Origin: Torreya grandis
Lineage: Eukaryota > Streptophyta > Pinopsida > Cupressales > Taxaceae
Length of the DNA: 64,000 nucleotides
Direction: 5' to 3'
NCBI GenBank assembly: GCA_037957365.1
Contig: JARHVA010000397.1
Span: forward strand, 3,168,501-3,232,500
In this document: positions 45,383 through 60,250 of the stretch, in pieces
Layout: each line of letters opens with the position of its first letter
Numbering within the stretch: the first letter of the stretch is position 1
Position numbers and translations under genes: made by a program
Notes under the pieces: generated by a model
Database searches by the model: none
Seen by the model: only the letters and a program-made list of their open reading frames with translations
What the model was told of the DNA's origin: nothing

Positions 45383-46229
45383 TAGGTCTAAGACTATTAG
45401 ATTATATAACACTCCTCAAATATACATATATACACTTCTACACATTTAAATAGACTGACCTAAACTTCTAAATTAATCTATAAGTCATAAGCAGTAGGTC
45501 TTAGTCAAGTCTAAAGCACTTAATCCAAACCAAACTTTTCATTTTATAAGTGTCAAAATCTAGATTATAGGCTACATTCGTTAAAGGATAACTATTACAC
45601 ACATATACCTATCAAAGATAACTACATGTAGTTTGGCATCCCTTTTCCTATCATTGGATAGGTAGGTATCAATCAACTATTCATTGGGGATTGGTTGATT
45701 TCATCTCAACCCACCTTCTTCCCATTTTTAAGCCTAAACTTAATGTCAAAATTAGACCTATGGGTTTAAATATAAGGAGAAAAAGTTTATGAATATCATG
45801 CACATAGTGATCCCTAATATCACACACAAATATAGATTACAAGTATTAATAATAGCATATACCAAATGAGAGAATAAATATAAACATGAATAATTTCACT
45901 ATAAAAAATACATTATCTACTTACACATGCATCTACAAACTAATATACTCATCATGTTAGTTCCAAACATCTTGTTCTTGATTTGAGGAATTCACAATAT
46001 ATTTTTTGCCTTTTTTTATTTGCATTTAGTATGAGATATTCCAAAAATAATAAAAGTGCTAGTTATCTTAATGTCTTAGGTCATATATATTTATAGTGAA
46101 TTTAATTAGTCAATCATATTCTAACTCCCACATTCATAGTAATATGTTAGTGATATATAATATATAGTATGAATCAATACTTAGTTTTATCTTGTTTAGG
46201 TTCACATAATGAAAATAAGGTAAAACATA
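45383..46229 (+). repeat. Probable 5' LTR of element VI
   Basis: GATTATATAACAC at 45400 matches the same block 17 bp inside the LTR of element IV, placing the start near 45383. The shared core module lies at 45617-45672 (ACTACATGTAG, then ATTGGATAGGTAGGTA). The end, near 46227-46229, is followed by TGGTGAGCC at 46231, a variant of the primer site of elements II and III. No matching 3' LTR was found within the window. Confidence 0.5.
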
Positions 46230-46230
46230 T

Positions 46231-46239
46231 TGGTGAGCC
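46231..46239 (+). other. Primer binding site of element VI (TGGTGAGCC)
   Basis: One base differs from TGGTGAACC of elements II and III, in the expected position after the LTR. Confidence 0.5.
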
Positions 46240-46739
46240 CACATTTTCTTTATAACATAATAAGACCCTAGGTTTACCTTATATTTTTGTCCTTCATTAT
46301 AGGTTTTAATATTTTTTATTTAAATATGATCTTAATATTTTATTTCTTATTTTCCCTCATAAATAAATTACACGTGTATCTAATGTATGTACATTATTTT
46401 TATTTTTTAACTCTGGTTATGATTTTAAGCATTACATGTTGTTTTCCTTTATTATGAAAAATATATAACAAATATGTAACTCCACATGTCAAATATTTGT
46501 GTTATAATAAGGCTAAAATTAATTTTAAAAAAACAATATTTATCCTTCTTTAATTCATGTTATTGAAATATTCAATCTAATTTTATCTCTATTATCACTA
46601 GGTATAAAAGGGCATGAATGAATCATTTTATTCCTCTTCCTCCTAAACCTTAAAGCTGTGCTAGCTACCAACCCACCCCCATTCTTTTTTAAATGATTAT
46701 ATTAAAAATTTTGGTCCATGTTGCCAATACTAGAAGAGG

Positions 46740-47420
46740 TAGGGTGCCCCCACCATGCACAATAGAAAAATTAGTAAACATGTTACTCTTTACCCCCTTC
46801 AACCTCCTATGAGGATATCTATTCAAACCAAAGGGTATGATATCATTGATCAAATAAAAAATATACATGCTAATATTTCTATCCTAAAATTATTAAATAG
46901 GCTAATTATTTACAAAGACATATTATATAAGGCATTTCATGAGACAACTCTCCCAAAAAATACATCGCATGCATTATTTTCCTCCAGGATAGAAAAAAAA
47001 AATCCTTTTAAAATTAAGAATTTTCCACCAAACATATAATAGAGAAAATCCTCTCATTATTCATTTAGGCTCAAGTTAAAATTAAAATACTCAAATATAT
47101 ATTGATGGATAATTTATCTAAAATGAATATATGCAACATAACTTTTATTACAAAAATTATATATCAATATGGATACCATTAAAAAATTGTTCAAAACATG
47201 AGAGGATTTGATATCATTTCATGTGAATTACTAGTATCAATATCATTGGATGTGATAATAGGACCCAAGACATTTATACTCTATTTAAAATCATGTCTAA
47301 TCATATACATTACAATTTTATTTTGGGTTAAAATTGAATACATGTTATGGAATCGGTACCATATGTATTACACTAGTGTTTGAAGTTCAAAGATGATGTA
47401 TATTTGTTTATATGACCCAT
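46740..47420 (+). pseudogene. Gag-protease remnant of element VI
   Basis: An open stretch 46755-47039 reads GYDIIDQIKNIHANISILKL, then KAFHETTLPKNTS, a pattern found just upstream of protease in Tat-type gypsy polyproteins (QIKK..A.ISLLELL). After frameshifts, 47198-47383 reads MRGFDIISCELL in one frame, and another frame gives ESVPYVLHxCLKF-like sequence. These correspond to the middle and end of the retropepsin domain. The active-site part is too worn to call. No RT was found downstream. Confidence 0.5.
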
Positions 47421-50400
47421 AGATAATGACTCATTCAAATATTTTAAAATGAAATAACCTATTAACAAGTGTAATTCATACTTAGATTCTATGCATTATT
47501 ATATAGTCCCTCCATCTAGCCTATTCCATGAGATGAAATTCATAATACATATGAGGTTTTATTATTAATAACAATAAATGGACATGATTAAGTTATGATC
47601 ATTAATGAATGAATAAATAAATAACCACAAGATAATATAGAGAGAAAAGTGACAACTGTAGACATTATTTTGTTGGTTAATTTATAAAATACAAATTTTA
47701 TAGTCACAAATCATTATGGTAGTGAAGATGAAGATAATCATATGAAAGAGAATATAGATTATCATTTTTTTCAGAATAAATTTCAATCCTATTGATCTAG
47801 ATGAGTATTTGTCCTATAATATGTTACACCTATTGGTATAAAAGACTATTAGGATAATTGATATATAAAAGGCATTGATAATTCAATGTCCCTACTCAAA
47901 TAAAATCTATAGGGGGGAATAAAGACTAATCCCATATAATAAACATAATTATAATGAAAACCATTGTAACCATGTTATCTCACACCATGAATCTCATATG
48001 ATAAAATAACCATCAATGAAAACCTTTATAAAATCAATAATAACTTGAGCACAATAATTATTATACATTTTTCATTATAATAAAGTTTTAGCAAAAAAAA
48101 ACAATGAAAAATGTGGGGTTTATGGAAACAAAACCTTCCATGACATTATAATTAGTGAGTATTTAGAATAAACCAAGCATCATATTACAAATGTTAAACT
48201 ATAACAATTTGATTCCATTATAAATTACTAGACAAAGAGATTTGATAAATCTATCACATCAAGAAGTAAAATCATATTATGACTATGATTGAATAACTAG
48301 GCATGGAACAAATATTTACATAACATAGTAACAAAAAATAAAAATAAATACAAAAATGTAGGGATCATTAAGGTCATCAAACTAGAAATATATCAATCAT
48401 TAGTAAGTTCAAACTAAGATTATTAAGTAAATATAACATGCATAATTCATAATCATCCACAAAAATAAATATGACTATTAAAACACACATTTAGGTTGCA
48501 TGTTTTCCATAGAGTCCAATTGATGAATAAAAATTCATTAACATGTGTAATATTTCAATATTATGATAGTTGACACATAAAATTGATGAATCAAGCATTC
48601 TCTATATTTTTATGAATCAATTAGACATATTACTCTACTAATCTATTATGATTAAAATATCATTGATACATGTATAAGGGTGATTCACTCTTCCAAAGAG
48701 TGTAGGTTTACATTGGTACATAAATGGTTACAAAACATGTCAACTAAAATGGATAAAACAAATCAACACATCACCTTATTACATGAAGGAAATACAATCA
48801 TGATCCAACATGATGGTCACAATGTGAATAAAAAGGTGACACCTTTAATTATAACTACAAATAAATCATATGAACAATAATATACACTGGATGAAAATAC
48901 AATTATCATGCCCAAAAAAGTTGTCTTGAAATCCCCAATTAAAACAAAGAAAAGAAAGTAAATTTTTTTGGTTAATTATTTACTAAAATTTAATTGTTTA
49001 AATATTATTCTAAATAACAAATGTCATAAAAAAATTTACATAAAAAAATTATGGGTAAAATAATATGTTTCATTTTATTTCATGTAGCAATACATGCAAA
49101 CATGATAAATAAATTAGAATGGGAAGGTTTATTTATCTAGTTAATTAATCCAGTAAGAACATGTTCTCAAATTTCCTTGCTAAACATAAATGTATTAAAA
49201 TCAATTATTTTATTTCTTCCTTTACGGATATTAAATGTTGTGCTAGGTTTAGTTAACAAGGGTATATTCCTAAAATAATCATTCCTTTATTGATAAGAAT
49301 TAAGGCTTATGAAGACATGGGAACAAGTTACCATAAATATTTTTCAATAATAGTTTGATGAATAAGTCCCTTGAGAATTTTTACCAAACTAGTATAAAGT
49401 TCTATAGGACCACCCTAACATAACATAATTCTTAAGATCTAATTATTCCACATCTAAGACAACTTACATATCATCTCCTCAAAATTAGGGTCAAATTTAG
49501 TTCGCCTTGAACTTGTAAATGATATCCTCTATGAGACATCATCACCAAAGGGAGTTGGAAATATATTAAAATAAATAATCAATATCAAAACTTAGATGAT
49601 CTTATATAATCTATAGGCATAAATACCCAAAACCAAGATACATACTCTCAACAATCCTTTACACAAGTTAGCTTGACATCATAAGGTTAATGTGCTTACA
49701 CAAAAGCAATATCATTCAAAATAACATACTAGTGTTTGAATAAACAATAAAAGATCTCACATTCATTTTCTCAAAATATATATAAGTCTCAACAATACTT
49801 ATATTAAACTACTTATAGAAGCTTCATCTCTTGATATAGGTTATTTGTCAATATGTAAAACATTTGTATCCAAGATCACTCATTAGAGGTAAAACATAGG
49901 TCACCACCTAATGACTAATCATATTCACAACTAATATTCATCCATGTGTACTATAAATTTATAAAAAATAAATAATGTTAAATTCATAATAATGGACACC
50001 CTAAGGTTAGTAATAATAAATTACACTAAGGAAAGGTAGCCTAGGGTTAATAGTTAAAGCTCATGTTAGGAAAACACCCTAAGAGTTAGTTATTAATGTT
50101 CACACTCATTTTTCAAACTACCTTCATATCGGTTATGACCACATTAATAATTAGAATTATGTATTGTTTTAGTTCACCCATTACAAATATGATTATTATT
50201 TTTATTTTGAAGGCAACCAACCTTATCCATTCAATTATATGACCACCATTAATACAATTACCTTTGTAGGTAACACTATAACCACTAAATTATCCATGAA
50301 AAATTAAGTGATACCAAGGGTTAACATGATATACAATAGTATGTAGAATAAATTTCATTGAGTTATCTAAGTCCAACATAAAGTAACAAGATTTTAACTT

Positions 50401-53400
50401 ATTATACTACTCACTAGTAGCCTCCTAGGAGTAACTAGTCTAATATTTAAAAAGGATCCCATTAAGGGTATTTTATTTTGGAATAGGTTTTTAAAATTAT
50501 TTATTATACTATTAAAATTTAATAATGGTCACAAACTAGTTTAAATATACTGAACATGACCAAACACAACAATTATTTAGAACACTAGCCTTAATACACA
50601 TATTCTTGGCTAGGGAAAAGGGTAAATAAATGATGTCTAAGAAAATTACCATAGAAGGATAATAGATTAATTAAATAGTTATGCCTTACATATAATATGA
50701 AAATATCATAATTAATTGCCCTATAGATCTTATCTAGGAATATAAAAACTAAAATTTCATGGTAGAAAAATAGTGGTTCATAACATTAACCTTTACTCTA
50801 GTTTCTAGTTTACTAGAAGGGCTCAGAAATGCCTTGTGATAAATTCAAGGAAGAGGAAATATATTTTTATAATAATTTTCACACTTTAATAAGATATATG
50901 GAATAATTTTACATCCTTAAAAAAATATTTAAAGTATGTTTTAATTTTACCTATCATTTTGATCAATTTTTCTAATCCTGGATAAACATTAGAAAACCTA
51001 CTTGTAAAATTGACTTTGGAACTTGACCAATTTTAATTGAAAAAACTAGTAATAATATTATTTTGGTATTGATATAATAATTATAATCCATTTAAATTAT
51101 ATTTTAACTCCTATATTTAATTAATTTCATCATTGGATTGTGATTTTTATCAAATTCCAAATTGAATTTACAAGGCTAATCTAAAAGAAAAAAAATAATT
51201 CTCAAAATTTTAATTGTATTTACAATATATATATATATATATATAAATAAGGATTATAAGACATATATTGTATTTAATGTTTCCTTAGTACATAAATGGA
51301 AATGTTGACAATTTTTTTCCCTTTCTAACATTAAGTGTCTAAGATATTAATACGAGAACATATAAAATATAACTAGGCTCGTATAAAAATTTAGTGGTCT
51401 ATAATATTAGTCACCATTTTATTTTAAGTTGAGAAACCATTGATATTTATCAAAAAAAGCTTGGGATCAAGGCTCATGGAAAATTTTCCCTACACCCTAA
51501 TGGCCCTTAACAAATAAAATTTACAATATTTGTCCTATATTTCACTTATCCAATAAGTTTACTAATTTGTTTATCTAGTAATAGATATATATCTTGTGAT
51601 ATTATTATGAATCATAGAGATACACTCTATAATAAAAAAACACCATTTTATCTAAAATATTTCAAAACTATATGTTCTATAAAAATTAAATATTATAGAA
51701 ACTTTATATTTATATAAATAATTCCAAGATTCACCTAAACAATATATCTAAGGGTAGTGAGAAAGTATTAAGAGATATTGTGCTCTATTTAATGGAGCTA
51801 GCGATATATTTAATTAAGGATTTTTTTTCAATTTCAAAAATGTAAAATTATCTATTTTATTTTTAGATAAATTTTATAGAGATGTATTGGTGTAAATCCA
51901 TGCTCAGTTCCCAAGTGATTTATTTTTAGAGTTGTTTCAAACTATGCTATGAAGGGAACACATATCAAGTTGGGCACATTTTGGTGAAATATCTTACTTT
52001 CCCTATATGTGATGTTTTAAGCATTATCTAAGATTAAATTATAATATTCCATGAGAAATCATGAATTCATTAACATTCATTCATTCATTTCCCACCTAAT
52101 ATATTTTCTTATTAAATGTTTGATATTCATTTTATGGATGTCACATATTTAATTATCAAACATCTAATATTTAATTATTAAAAATAATATGTTTGTTTGT
52201 TATATATCTAACATTTAGGCATCAAAAAATTTCCAAAAAACACATAAATTTTATCTTATATAATATAATTTATAAAACATCCAAAATATATATTTATTCT
52301 TTTTATTGAAATAATTCATAAATTTTAATAGATCAAAACTATTTATTCCCTAATATAAATTATGAGAGGATTTATGGAAATTTTGTCAAAATTAATTATC
52401 AAACCAACTTTAGGATGATGAGAATTTGGAAAATTTCTTCATAGTCAACATCATTGGCATACTCAACAAATACATAATATTCTTTGTCTTCAAAATTTAC
52501 CTCCTTGTCTTCATCCATAGAAAAACTTTAGCTATTATACTAAAGATCCATAATTCACATTATGAAAATGGTCCTCCTATTCATTATTTTTAACCTTAAA
52601 AAAATTAAAGGTTTTTCTATTCATTTTTAAGATATTCAACTTTGATCAAGGCACACAACTATAAAAATAATTTTCAATAAAAATACTTATAAATCCATTT
52701 TATAAACAAAATATTTGACCCCTTTATCATCCACACTAGTTTTAACAAAGATTTCAATGCTCTTTGATAACTGAGTCTCCAAAATGTAATAACAACTGAC
52801 ATTTACGACCTTATATAACTATACCCACTAGGTGTGCTAGTTGTTTAAAAAAATGCCTCAAATAAATTTGGTATCTTTGGATGCCATGATTTAAATGACC
52901 AAAAAAAATGGTGTTATTTTCAAAGGTTTAATAAATTTTAAATAAATTTATCAACCATATCTCATCTCTAGGAATTCCATTATTGTGGAACATGGTCCAT
53001 ACCTCCATTCTATTACAAAGAGACTTAAAAATAATAAATAATTTATTATCCACTACCATAACCTCTACACTCATAACCACTTATGATAAAATATTCTCAA
53101 AAAATGTAAGCATATATCGGGCACCCTTTCCTTCTCACCCACTAGTATTTAAGCTAACCACTATCCTTCCTCATCCCATACCTTTCTCATTTTTATTATT
53201 TATTTATTTTATTTTTATTTCATTTAATTAGTATTTTATTTTTTAATTTAATTAATTACCCTTATAAGTTTAAACAAAATCATGTCCTTTTTTATTATAA
53301 AAATAATATATAATACATAGATATCTTAAACTCATCTTTAAAAGAGGTCAAGAGATATTTATCTCAAAATGATTATCTTGGATTTGTTACATACCAGATT

Positions 53401-54840
53401 CATCTATAATCACATTAATTCCTAAAATTTAATTCTGATGGGAGACAGAATATTTCCAACACTATCTTGGGTTCAAAAATCTACTAAATGCCAAAGATAA
53501 TGTGATTTATATTGCTAATATTAAAATACAAAACCAATGACACTTCTCAATAAAAGTCAATAAAGGGACATCACACATAAGACACAAGCATAACATAGTC
53601 ATATAGCACATCAGATATAATGAATTGACATTATTATATGAAGTAATAATAATTTAACATGAGTGGTATTATATTAATGCTTTTTCACAACCTTAAGAAA
53701 AGAATAAAGGTAAAGTAAAATCCATGTGGCATAGACCCATTTGAATATTTTCATGACTTATCAATTTGAATTTTAAGTATTTCTACATAATCAACATATA
53801 CAAAAAAGTATAAAATATTCCAAAAAACTAAAATCAATACCTAAGAATGACATATTTTTTGGTTTACATTATTCATCTATGTTATTTAACACATGTTTGG
53901 TATAATACATCCTCTTTTCCATATGCACATTCATTTCACAATATATGTGAGTGAAACATAAGACATACAAGTTTTACATGATATATGGATGCACAACATG
54001 GTATAAATTCCTATGCATAATCCCCATACTAATGGTGGGGGCATATTATTCCATAGGTTACATTGTTACATGCTATATCTTTATATGAGCTTTTCATTTA
54101 TCATGTTGAGCTACATTGATTTATTATAAATGCACTGCTCTTGCATATATTATTTATAGTACTACATTTTATAAATTTAATACTATGTTATTGTATACAT
54201 ATAAATCTAGTCACATGTACTTGACAATGTTGATTATTCACACATTAAAAACCACATGACTTGATCTCAAATACTTTACTTTTATAATTCAATCCTCTAA
54301 GCCTTTTATCTATATGCAGATTTGACACTTTTTTTGTTACTATTACATAGATCTTATAATTTTAAGTGCTCAAGTTATCTAAAATAATGTTATAACTATA
54401 TCCAATAGAGGACAATGATCCTTGATATTTTTGGACTAGTTTTCATTAAGAATATAAGAGGGAAGTACACCCCTATCCGTTTAGGTTGGCTACATCTTGT
54501 ACAAAATAATGGATAGTTTATAAAATTTAAAACATTCTTTTACATATTCTTACATGTTTTATTAGGTTAGCTCAAGTAAAATTTTAAAATATTAACATAT
54601 AAATACACACCAAGAGTCACTCATTACCCTTAGAATTTCAATGCTCTCAAGATTGTACACTACTACACATTGATAAAATATGCCCTATTATTTATAAATT
54701 TAAAATCACTCACAAGGAGTAGCCATAAAACAAATTAAGATCATTCTAAATTAAGTCAATATCCATCATTTTCAAGTATCAAATACATATTATAGTTATA
54801 TACATATAGTCAAAGTAACATAATTTCACATTCACTCTAG
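47421..54840. other. About 7.4 kb of worn AT-rich sequence, no gene recognised
   Basis: No RT, integrase or LTR edge could be found on either strand. Small items: a short (AT)n run at 51231-51247; a minus-strand coding-like patch at about 52395-52515 (NFEDKEYYVFVEYANDVDYE); and short ORFs at 48680-48880 and 52983-53231 without recognisable domains. It is probably the decayed interior of element VI and older elements, but this cannot be shown from the sequence alone. The upstream part of the element VII LTR must lie at its right end. Confidence 0.4.
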
Positions 54841-55613
54841 GTGGGAGAACTATGTAGGGTTGATTTCCATCATTAGAGTATTGGATATGTAGGTAATGTT
54901 CAATCATCAAGGGGTGACTAAGGTTAGATCAGCCCATTACACTCCCATATTCTTTGTATATGTTTTAAATATATCATATTTACCTAAGGGTTTCAAATAA
55001 AAGATAGTAAAAATGGTCATTTATGTGTTTAAAACCCCTAATTATGATATCTCAAATCACTCAACATTCATAGGAATAAAAGACACATGATTAATTTTTT
55101 TTCATACACAATCTAGATATGACTATAGTCAAAAAACTCAAGTGCACTCTATTTTTTTCCACTTACAATGAGCATGCCTTAGAATATATTATACTTATAC
55201 CTTTGATATATCATTTCCATTATTATACTTTATCTATATTTTACTATCAATATTTCATCAAATTCAACGTGGACAAATCCATAGTCAATGGATTATAATG
55301 TGTCATGTTGTCATCCACTTATAGTGGACCTGACTAGGTTCTATTCCTAATCATGAGCCTATTCATGAAAATATATAGTCATTTATTTCACTATTTTTCA
55401 CTATTAGATAGTCACAATAGTAAACATGACTTTGTGTGCAAGCTAAGTATATTTATTTTAATACTTTCCACAATAATATTTTTCTATTTTTTACATTTTT
55501 TCAAAATCAGAATTGGTGATTATTATATATCTTTAGTGTTATGATATTCTCTAGTTTTCACCTATAATCAAATAAAATTTATTTTTATTTTATTAAAAAC
55601 AAGGTAAATAATA
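54841..55613 (+). repeat. LTR of element VII, downstream part
   Basis: The shared core module (GGGAGAACTATGTAGGG, then AGAGTATTGGATATGTAGGT) begins at 54842. The LTR end near 55613 is followed by TAGTGAACC (55615-55623), a one-base variant of the primer site of elements II and III. Its left edge could not be placed. The ORF 55353-55544 lies within it and is not a gene. Confidence 0.5.
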
Positions 55614-56676
55614 TTAGTGAACCTAAACTATTGTTTTCAAGCCTTTTCTTTTTCTAATTTGTATTTGTATTTTTAATTTCTTTTTCTTTTTTACTTTGTT
55701 TTCCTATAAACAATGGTTGGGTAGTTTTAAAACTCATATAAGCTATTGATCTAGGCAAATTAGTCATCCATTTTACCTAATACATGGTGTGAGGGGTTGT
55801 GCAAAAATACTCAATCTATTAGACAACACTATATATAAATTCAAGTTTCCATGTGCCTCATAATATATTAAAAACATGTATATTTTTCTAGCCATATGAA
55901 TCCTTCAGTTGTTTATTCTTATAGTGCATTGATAACTAGTTATTCTTAGGAATTTACTCTCAAATTCCATAGAGATGATATAGTGTGGCTAAAATAATAG
56001 TGGAATACTTTATATTTAGTGACTTTGAAGTAATGTTCACTATTTAAGATTAGGATTAATATACTTAAGAGCCTACAAATTAAACACATCATTTGTAGTT
56101 ATACCCATTTTCATTTTTATTTTGCATTGTTTCATATCACCCAAAAAGGTTAATTCTTATTTTCCTCTAAGGCACAATGCTATATTAAGTGGAATTCCTC
56201 TATACTTGCATAATGCATCTTCTCTTCAATAAATTATCATAGCCATACAAGCTAAAGTGTTGAAATTAGATCAAGGTGTCTCTAAAGCTACTCATTCAAT
56301 GGAGTGTCATACTATACTTAATAATCCTTTGAAACCTATGAATATCATCTTACCCACTGCCAATAATATTTGCATCTCTTAAATTAACACTCTATGAGGG
56401 TAGACATGGTATTGAGCACCTTTCTTGGTCATTCCATTTAACATGTTTGGACTATGCTTACAATGAAAAATTACTCGCCAAAATATTTATAATAAGCCTC
56501 AAATATTATGATTTTTTTTTTTTATATATTATCCCTCTTAAATAAATTAGAGCATTCAAATCATTGGTAGATTAATTTTTATCACACTTTTCTATCAACA
56601 TTGGTGAAAAATTATCCTATGCATGAATTCCTAAACTCAAGCAACGGCCAAATGAAATAATTAGTTAATATATTTT
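55614..56676 (+). other. Leader and start of the interior of element VII, cut by element IV
   Basis: Plus-strand patches near 56.22-56.45 kb read like a worn Gag N-terminus, with no open frame. The interior presumably resumes beyond the right end of element IV, outside the window. Confidence 0.35.
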
Positions 56677-58120
56677 TATAGATTATATTTATGTATTATA
56701 TATAAACTTATAATTTTACACTTGGAAAACTTAGACCTTGGTTGTTCCTCTCAGTTTTGGTCCTTTCCCACTTTCAGAATTCTTACATTTGTTATATCTT
56801 GTGTCCCTTGGCCTATCTCCTGGTCTTATCAGTCTTATGTTAATGATTTGGACCTTATATCTTGTACATAATTCTTAAATACTAATTATCTTCCACATCT
56901 ACAAGTTTTGATTTTGTACCTACTTTCTTGTTCCTTGGACACTATCATCCAGGATAAACACCTACATTGACATAGGTTTCTTACTCTGATACAAGTGTCT
57001 AGTTCCCTAAAGTCATCTAATTTATAAATGAAAAATATCCTAATGGTTGGAATAAGTTATTTAATGTGAGTTAACTATATAAATTTATTGATATAAATAC
57101 AATATTAACCCTCATTCATTCCTAACCTGAGAAAACCTAGCACATAACAAGATAACTTATAAAAGCATTCAATCAAGTACTTGATAAAGTAAAAGCTTTT
57201 CTATTTTCTCATACTTTCATATAAGTCATAGGAAAATGATATAAACATTTCTAAAGTACTGACGGAGTAGCCTAAGATCCCTATTTTCCAATTTATAATC
57301 TATGCCATTATTGTACTTATCACATATTTCATGATTTAGACACAAACCAACCCATAGGGGAGAACTACATCAATATAAGGCCCTGTTCAAAGTATTGGAT
57401 ATGTGGGTAGTGCTCATTAAAAGAGAGGTATTTTGGGTCACTTTAATACCTTGTTCCCACTAACCCATTTTTACCCAAGGTCACTTTAAAGATGAAGAAC
57501 TAAGGTTTTACAATCCCATTAGGAGCAACAATCCATGACCTATATCTGAATGCACCAAAGTGAAGGCAAAGACAAACATAAAAGCATTCATGTGATCACA
57601 TATTTTTCCACCAATTATTATATACATGACAACTGAATTAGGTTTAAACACTAGTGTTGATAAAACCATACTAGGCTAACACAAGTGTCTATGACTACAT
57701 AGGCACTCAAATCTTAATTTGGTGACTATTCTATAACCCTCTTCTAGTCTAATCCCTAATTGTTCTAGATCTAGAATTATATCAACATTATAACTAGATA
57801 ATTATATTACTTATTTGCCATTTACATATCTAACATAGGTGTACTTATCATTTTTAGCCTATCTTAATTTAATGAATTGAGCATATGTTATATCTGATTT
57901 TATCATATAATTGACATGTTATAGATCTGATTATCACCCTTGTACTTATTCATTTTTATATCCCATTTAACCCTAGATAAATCTAATATAGATATATTTT
58001 TATGGTTAAACATTTAGATACTTTAATATTTGAATTTTAAAACCTAGGTTAATTAACGTTTTATAATTAAATTTCTATTTTTTTGATTACTTTACTTTTT
58101 TTTAAATTCTAAATTTTTCA
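56677..58120 (+). repeat. 5' LTR of element IV
   Basis: It aligns with 62824-64000. The start has decayed to TATAGATT. Possible TATA boxes are TATATAAA near 57076 and GATATAAATA near 57090, the latter kept in the 3' copy (about 63234). The core module is at 57357-57415. The end TTTTTCA is followed by TTTGTGAAGC, a worn primer site. Confidence 0.8.
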
Positions 58121-58164
58121 TTTGTGAAGCAATGTAAAATGTTAATGAAAAAAATCATTTTCAA

Positions 58165-60250
58165 ATGGAAGATAAAGAAGCCTTGATTAATAATTTCAAT
58201 AATAACAAAGGCTTAATGGATACATTTTTGTATGTTACAAGAGATAAAATAAGTAAACATGGTAAAACTAAGGCTTCTTGACCTAGTGATGGTGAGTCCT
58301 TAGAAGGTACTACAAGTGATTCCATGCCAATCAATATACCTAAATTTAGTGGAGTCATAGATTATGTATTCCAACATTTATTTCTTGAAACTACTATTTT
58401 TAAATCTACCATGGGGATAATAAATGTTCCAACACAAATACTAGTTTCTATGCCTATTCAAACCATGATTATATCTCCTTTAGTGACCACTCAAAATTTT
58501 AATCTAAATCCCAAAGGGTATATAGTTCAAACACTCCTTCAATTTATAAATACCTTAGAGGAAAAGGTTACAAATATTAAACAAAAAATTTTAAAATCTC
58601 CTCATAATATTGATTTGAAAGATGTGTTTCATAACCCTCTTGAAATTAATATATCTTTATATCCTTTTCTAACTAGTTTTGATGCACCTAAATTTCCATT
58701 TTATGATGGCAAGGGTGATCTTAAATAACATATTTTATCCTTTTATGTATCATGCCTTGAATATGACTCCAATGATAAAAATTTTGACCAAATTATTTCC
58801 AAGAAGCCTCAAGGACTATGCTTTGAGGTGGTTTTATGAGTTGCCTCTCCAATCTGTGAAATCATTCAAACCTATTGTAGATAACTTTTAACACACTTTT
58901 CCATTGATGCTTCTAAAAAGGTTTCATGTGCTAAAATTTCCAAAATAAAAAAAGGAACAAATAAACCAATAAATTAATATGTATTGAGGTAAAAGACAAT
59001 GTTGGCTAAAATGACCAATCCTATGATAGACAAGGAGTTTCAATACATATTAAAGTAAATTTTGCTTTCTCCTTTACACAAGTCCATTATTTTCAAAAAA
59101 TTCAAATATTTTGATGACTTATGCCATGTTGTATGGGATCATGAAATGAAGCTTATTTCATTGAATAAGATCAAGTATGTAGAAAACACACCAATTATAT
59201 TTACATTTAGTACTGAATTTAAAATTAAGACAAAATATAAGGTAAAACCTCTTGAGCCTAAGGAAATAATCACTATAATTAACATAGTGTCATAACAACC
59301 TAATTGGCTTGCCTTATCAAATGCACCAAAGAGATATATCTCATGTTTACCTGAGTCTCCAAATTCATTAATCCTATGGTTAATAGAGTGTCATATTATA
59401 TCTCTCCCTCATCCTATATAGGTTGATATCAATAGACCTCTACATAAAGGATATGATGAAAATTCTTGTTGGTATTATCATTAGGGACCAGGGCATTCTA
59501 TGAATATATTATTTACCTTGAAGCCTAAGATCTAAGACCTTATTGATGACCAAAATATTTCATTTGATGATCCTCCCAAGGAATTAGGTTCATAACCTAT
59601 TGATCACTAAAACCAAAAAATAGTGAACAATCCTTTGCAAGACCATTCTAAGAAGGAACCATAAGTGCAAATGGAATACAATTTCCATCCTCTTCCATCA
59701 CATTATGGTCACCCATTAGATGGTATTAGTGGTACTTATACATGACACATACTTCCTATGGTTTAGATACCCTATATTTATTTTGATGATAGTGATATTA
59801 AGGATGATGAATCTTATCTTCATTCTTTATTAATTTGATCATACCTTGATAAACACCCTATATTAACTATTATGATTGATAATGGTGAAATTTATAAATT
59901 TTTCACCATAAAATTACTTATGTAGTTGGGTTATACTCATCATGATTTTCATCATTATACTAGATTAGTTATAGCATTCAATGGAACCTCCAAGAAGATT
60001 CTTGGTGAGATTGACATACCTTTATAGGTTTGTCTCACACATGTGGTTATTACCTTTTCAGTTTAGCTTCCATGAGAAAATTTGATATGTTACTAGGAAG
60101 ACCTTGGATCCATACGCTTTGAGAAGTACCTTATACAATGCATGGGTGTGTTAAATGCATTCATGCTAATTGGATAATTATAGTTTCTAAAATCCCATAT
60201 GAGTATCCTATTGAAAAATATAAAATTATACCCAGATAGTTAATTACCAA
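58165..60250 (+). pseudogene. Gag-protease remnant of element IV
   Basis: Starting from ATG 58165 (MEDKEALINNF) the frame meets a stop at 58279, then stays open through MPINIPKFSGV to FDAPKFPFYDGKGDLK (58727). After a frameshift it continues as FPRSLKDYALRWFYELP, the retrotrans_gag core (open at 58679-58891). Helical Gag sequence follows at 59062-59295, and a Cys/His segment CWYYH...GH near 59.47 kb. The protease follows: IDNG at 59875-59886 with the Asp kept, and MLLGRPWIH at 60087-60113, then CVKCIH. The LGRPWIH block and order match the protease of element I. Several stops and frameshifts make it inactive. Confidence 0.8.

Noticed and set aside
48680..48880. Possible RT or Gag of element VI
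   Set aside because: No motif of any retroelement domain could be identified; left as unassigned.
58161..58358. Minus-strand ORF over the gag start of element IV
   Set aside because: The plus strand there encodes recognisable Gag; the minus ORF is a shadow.
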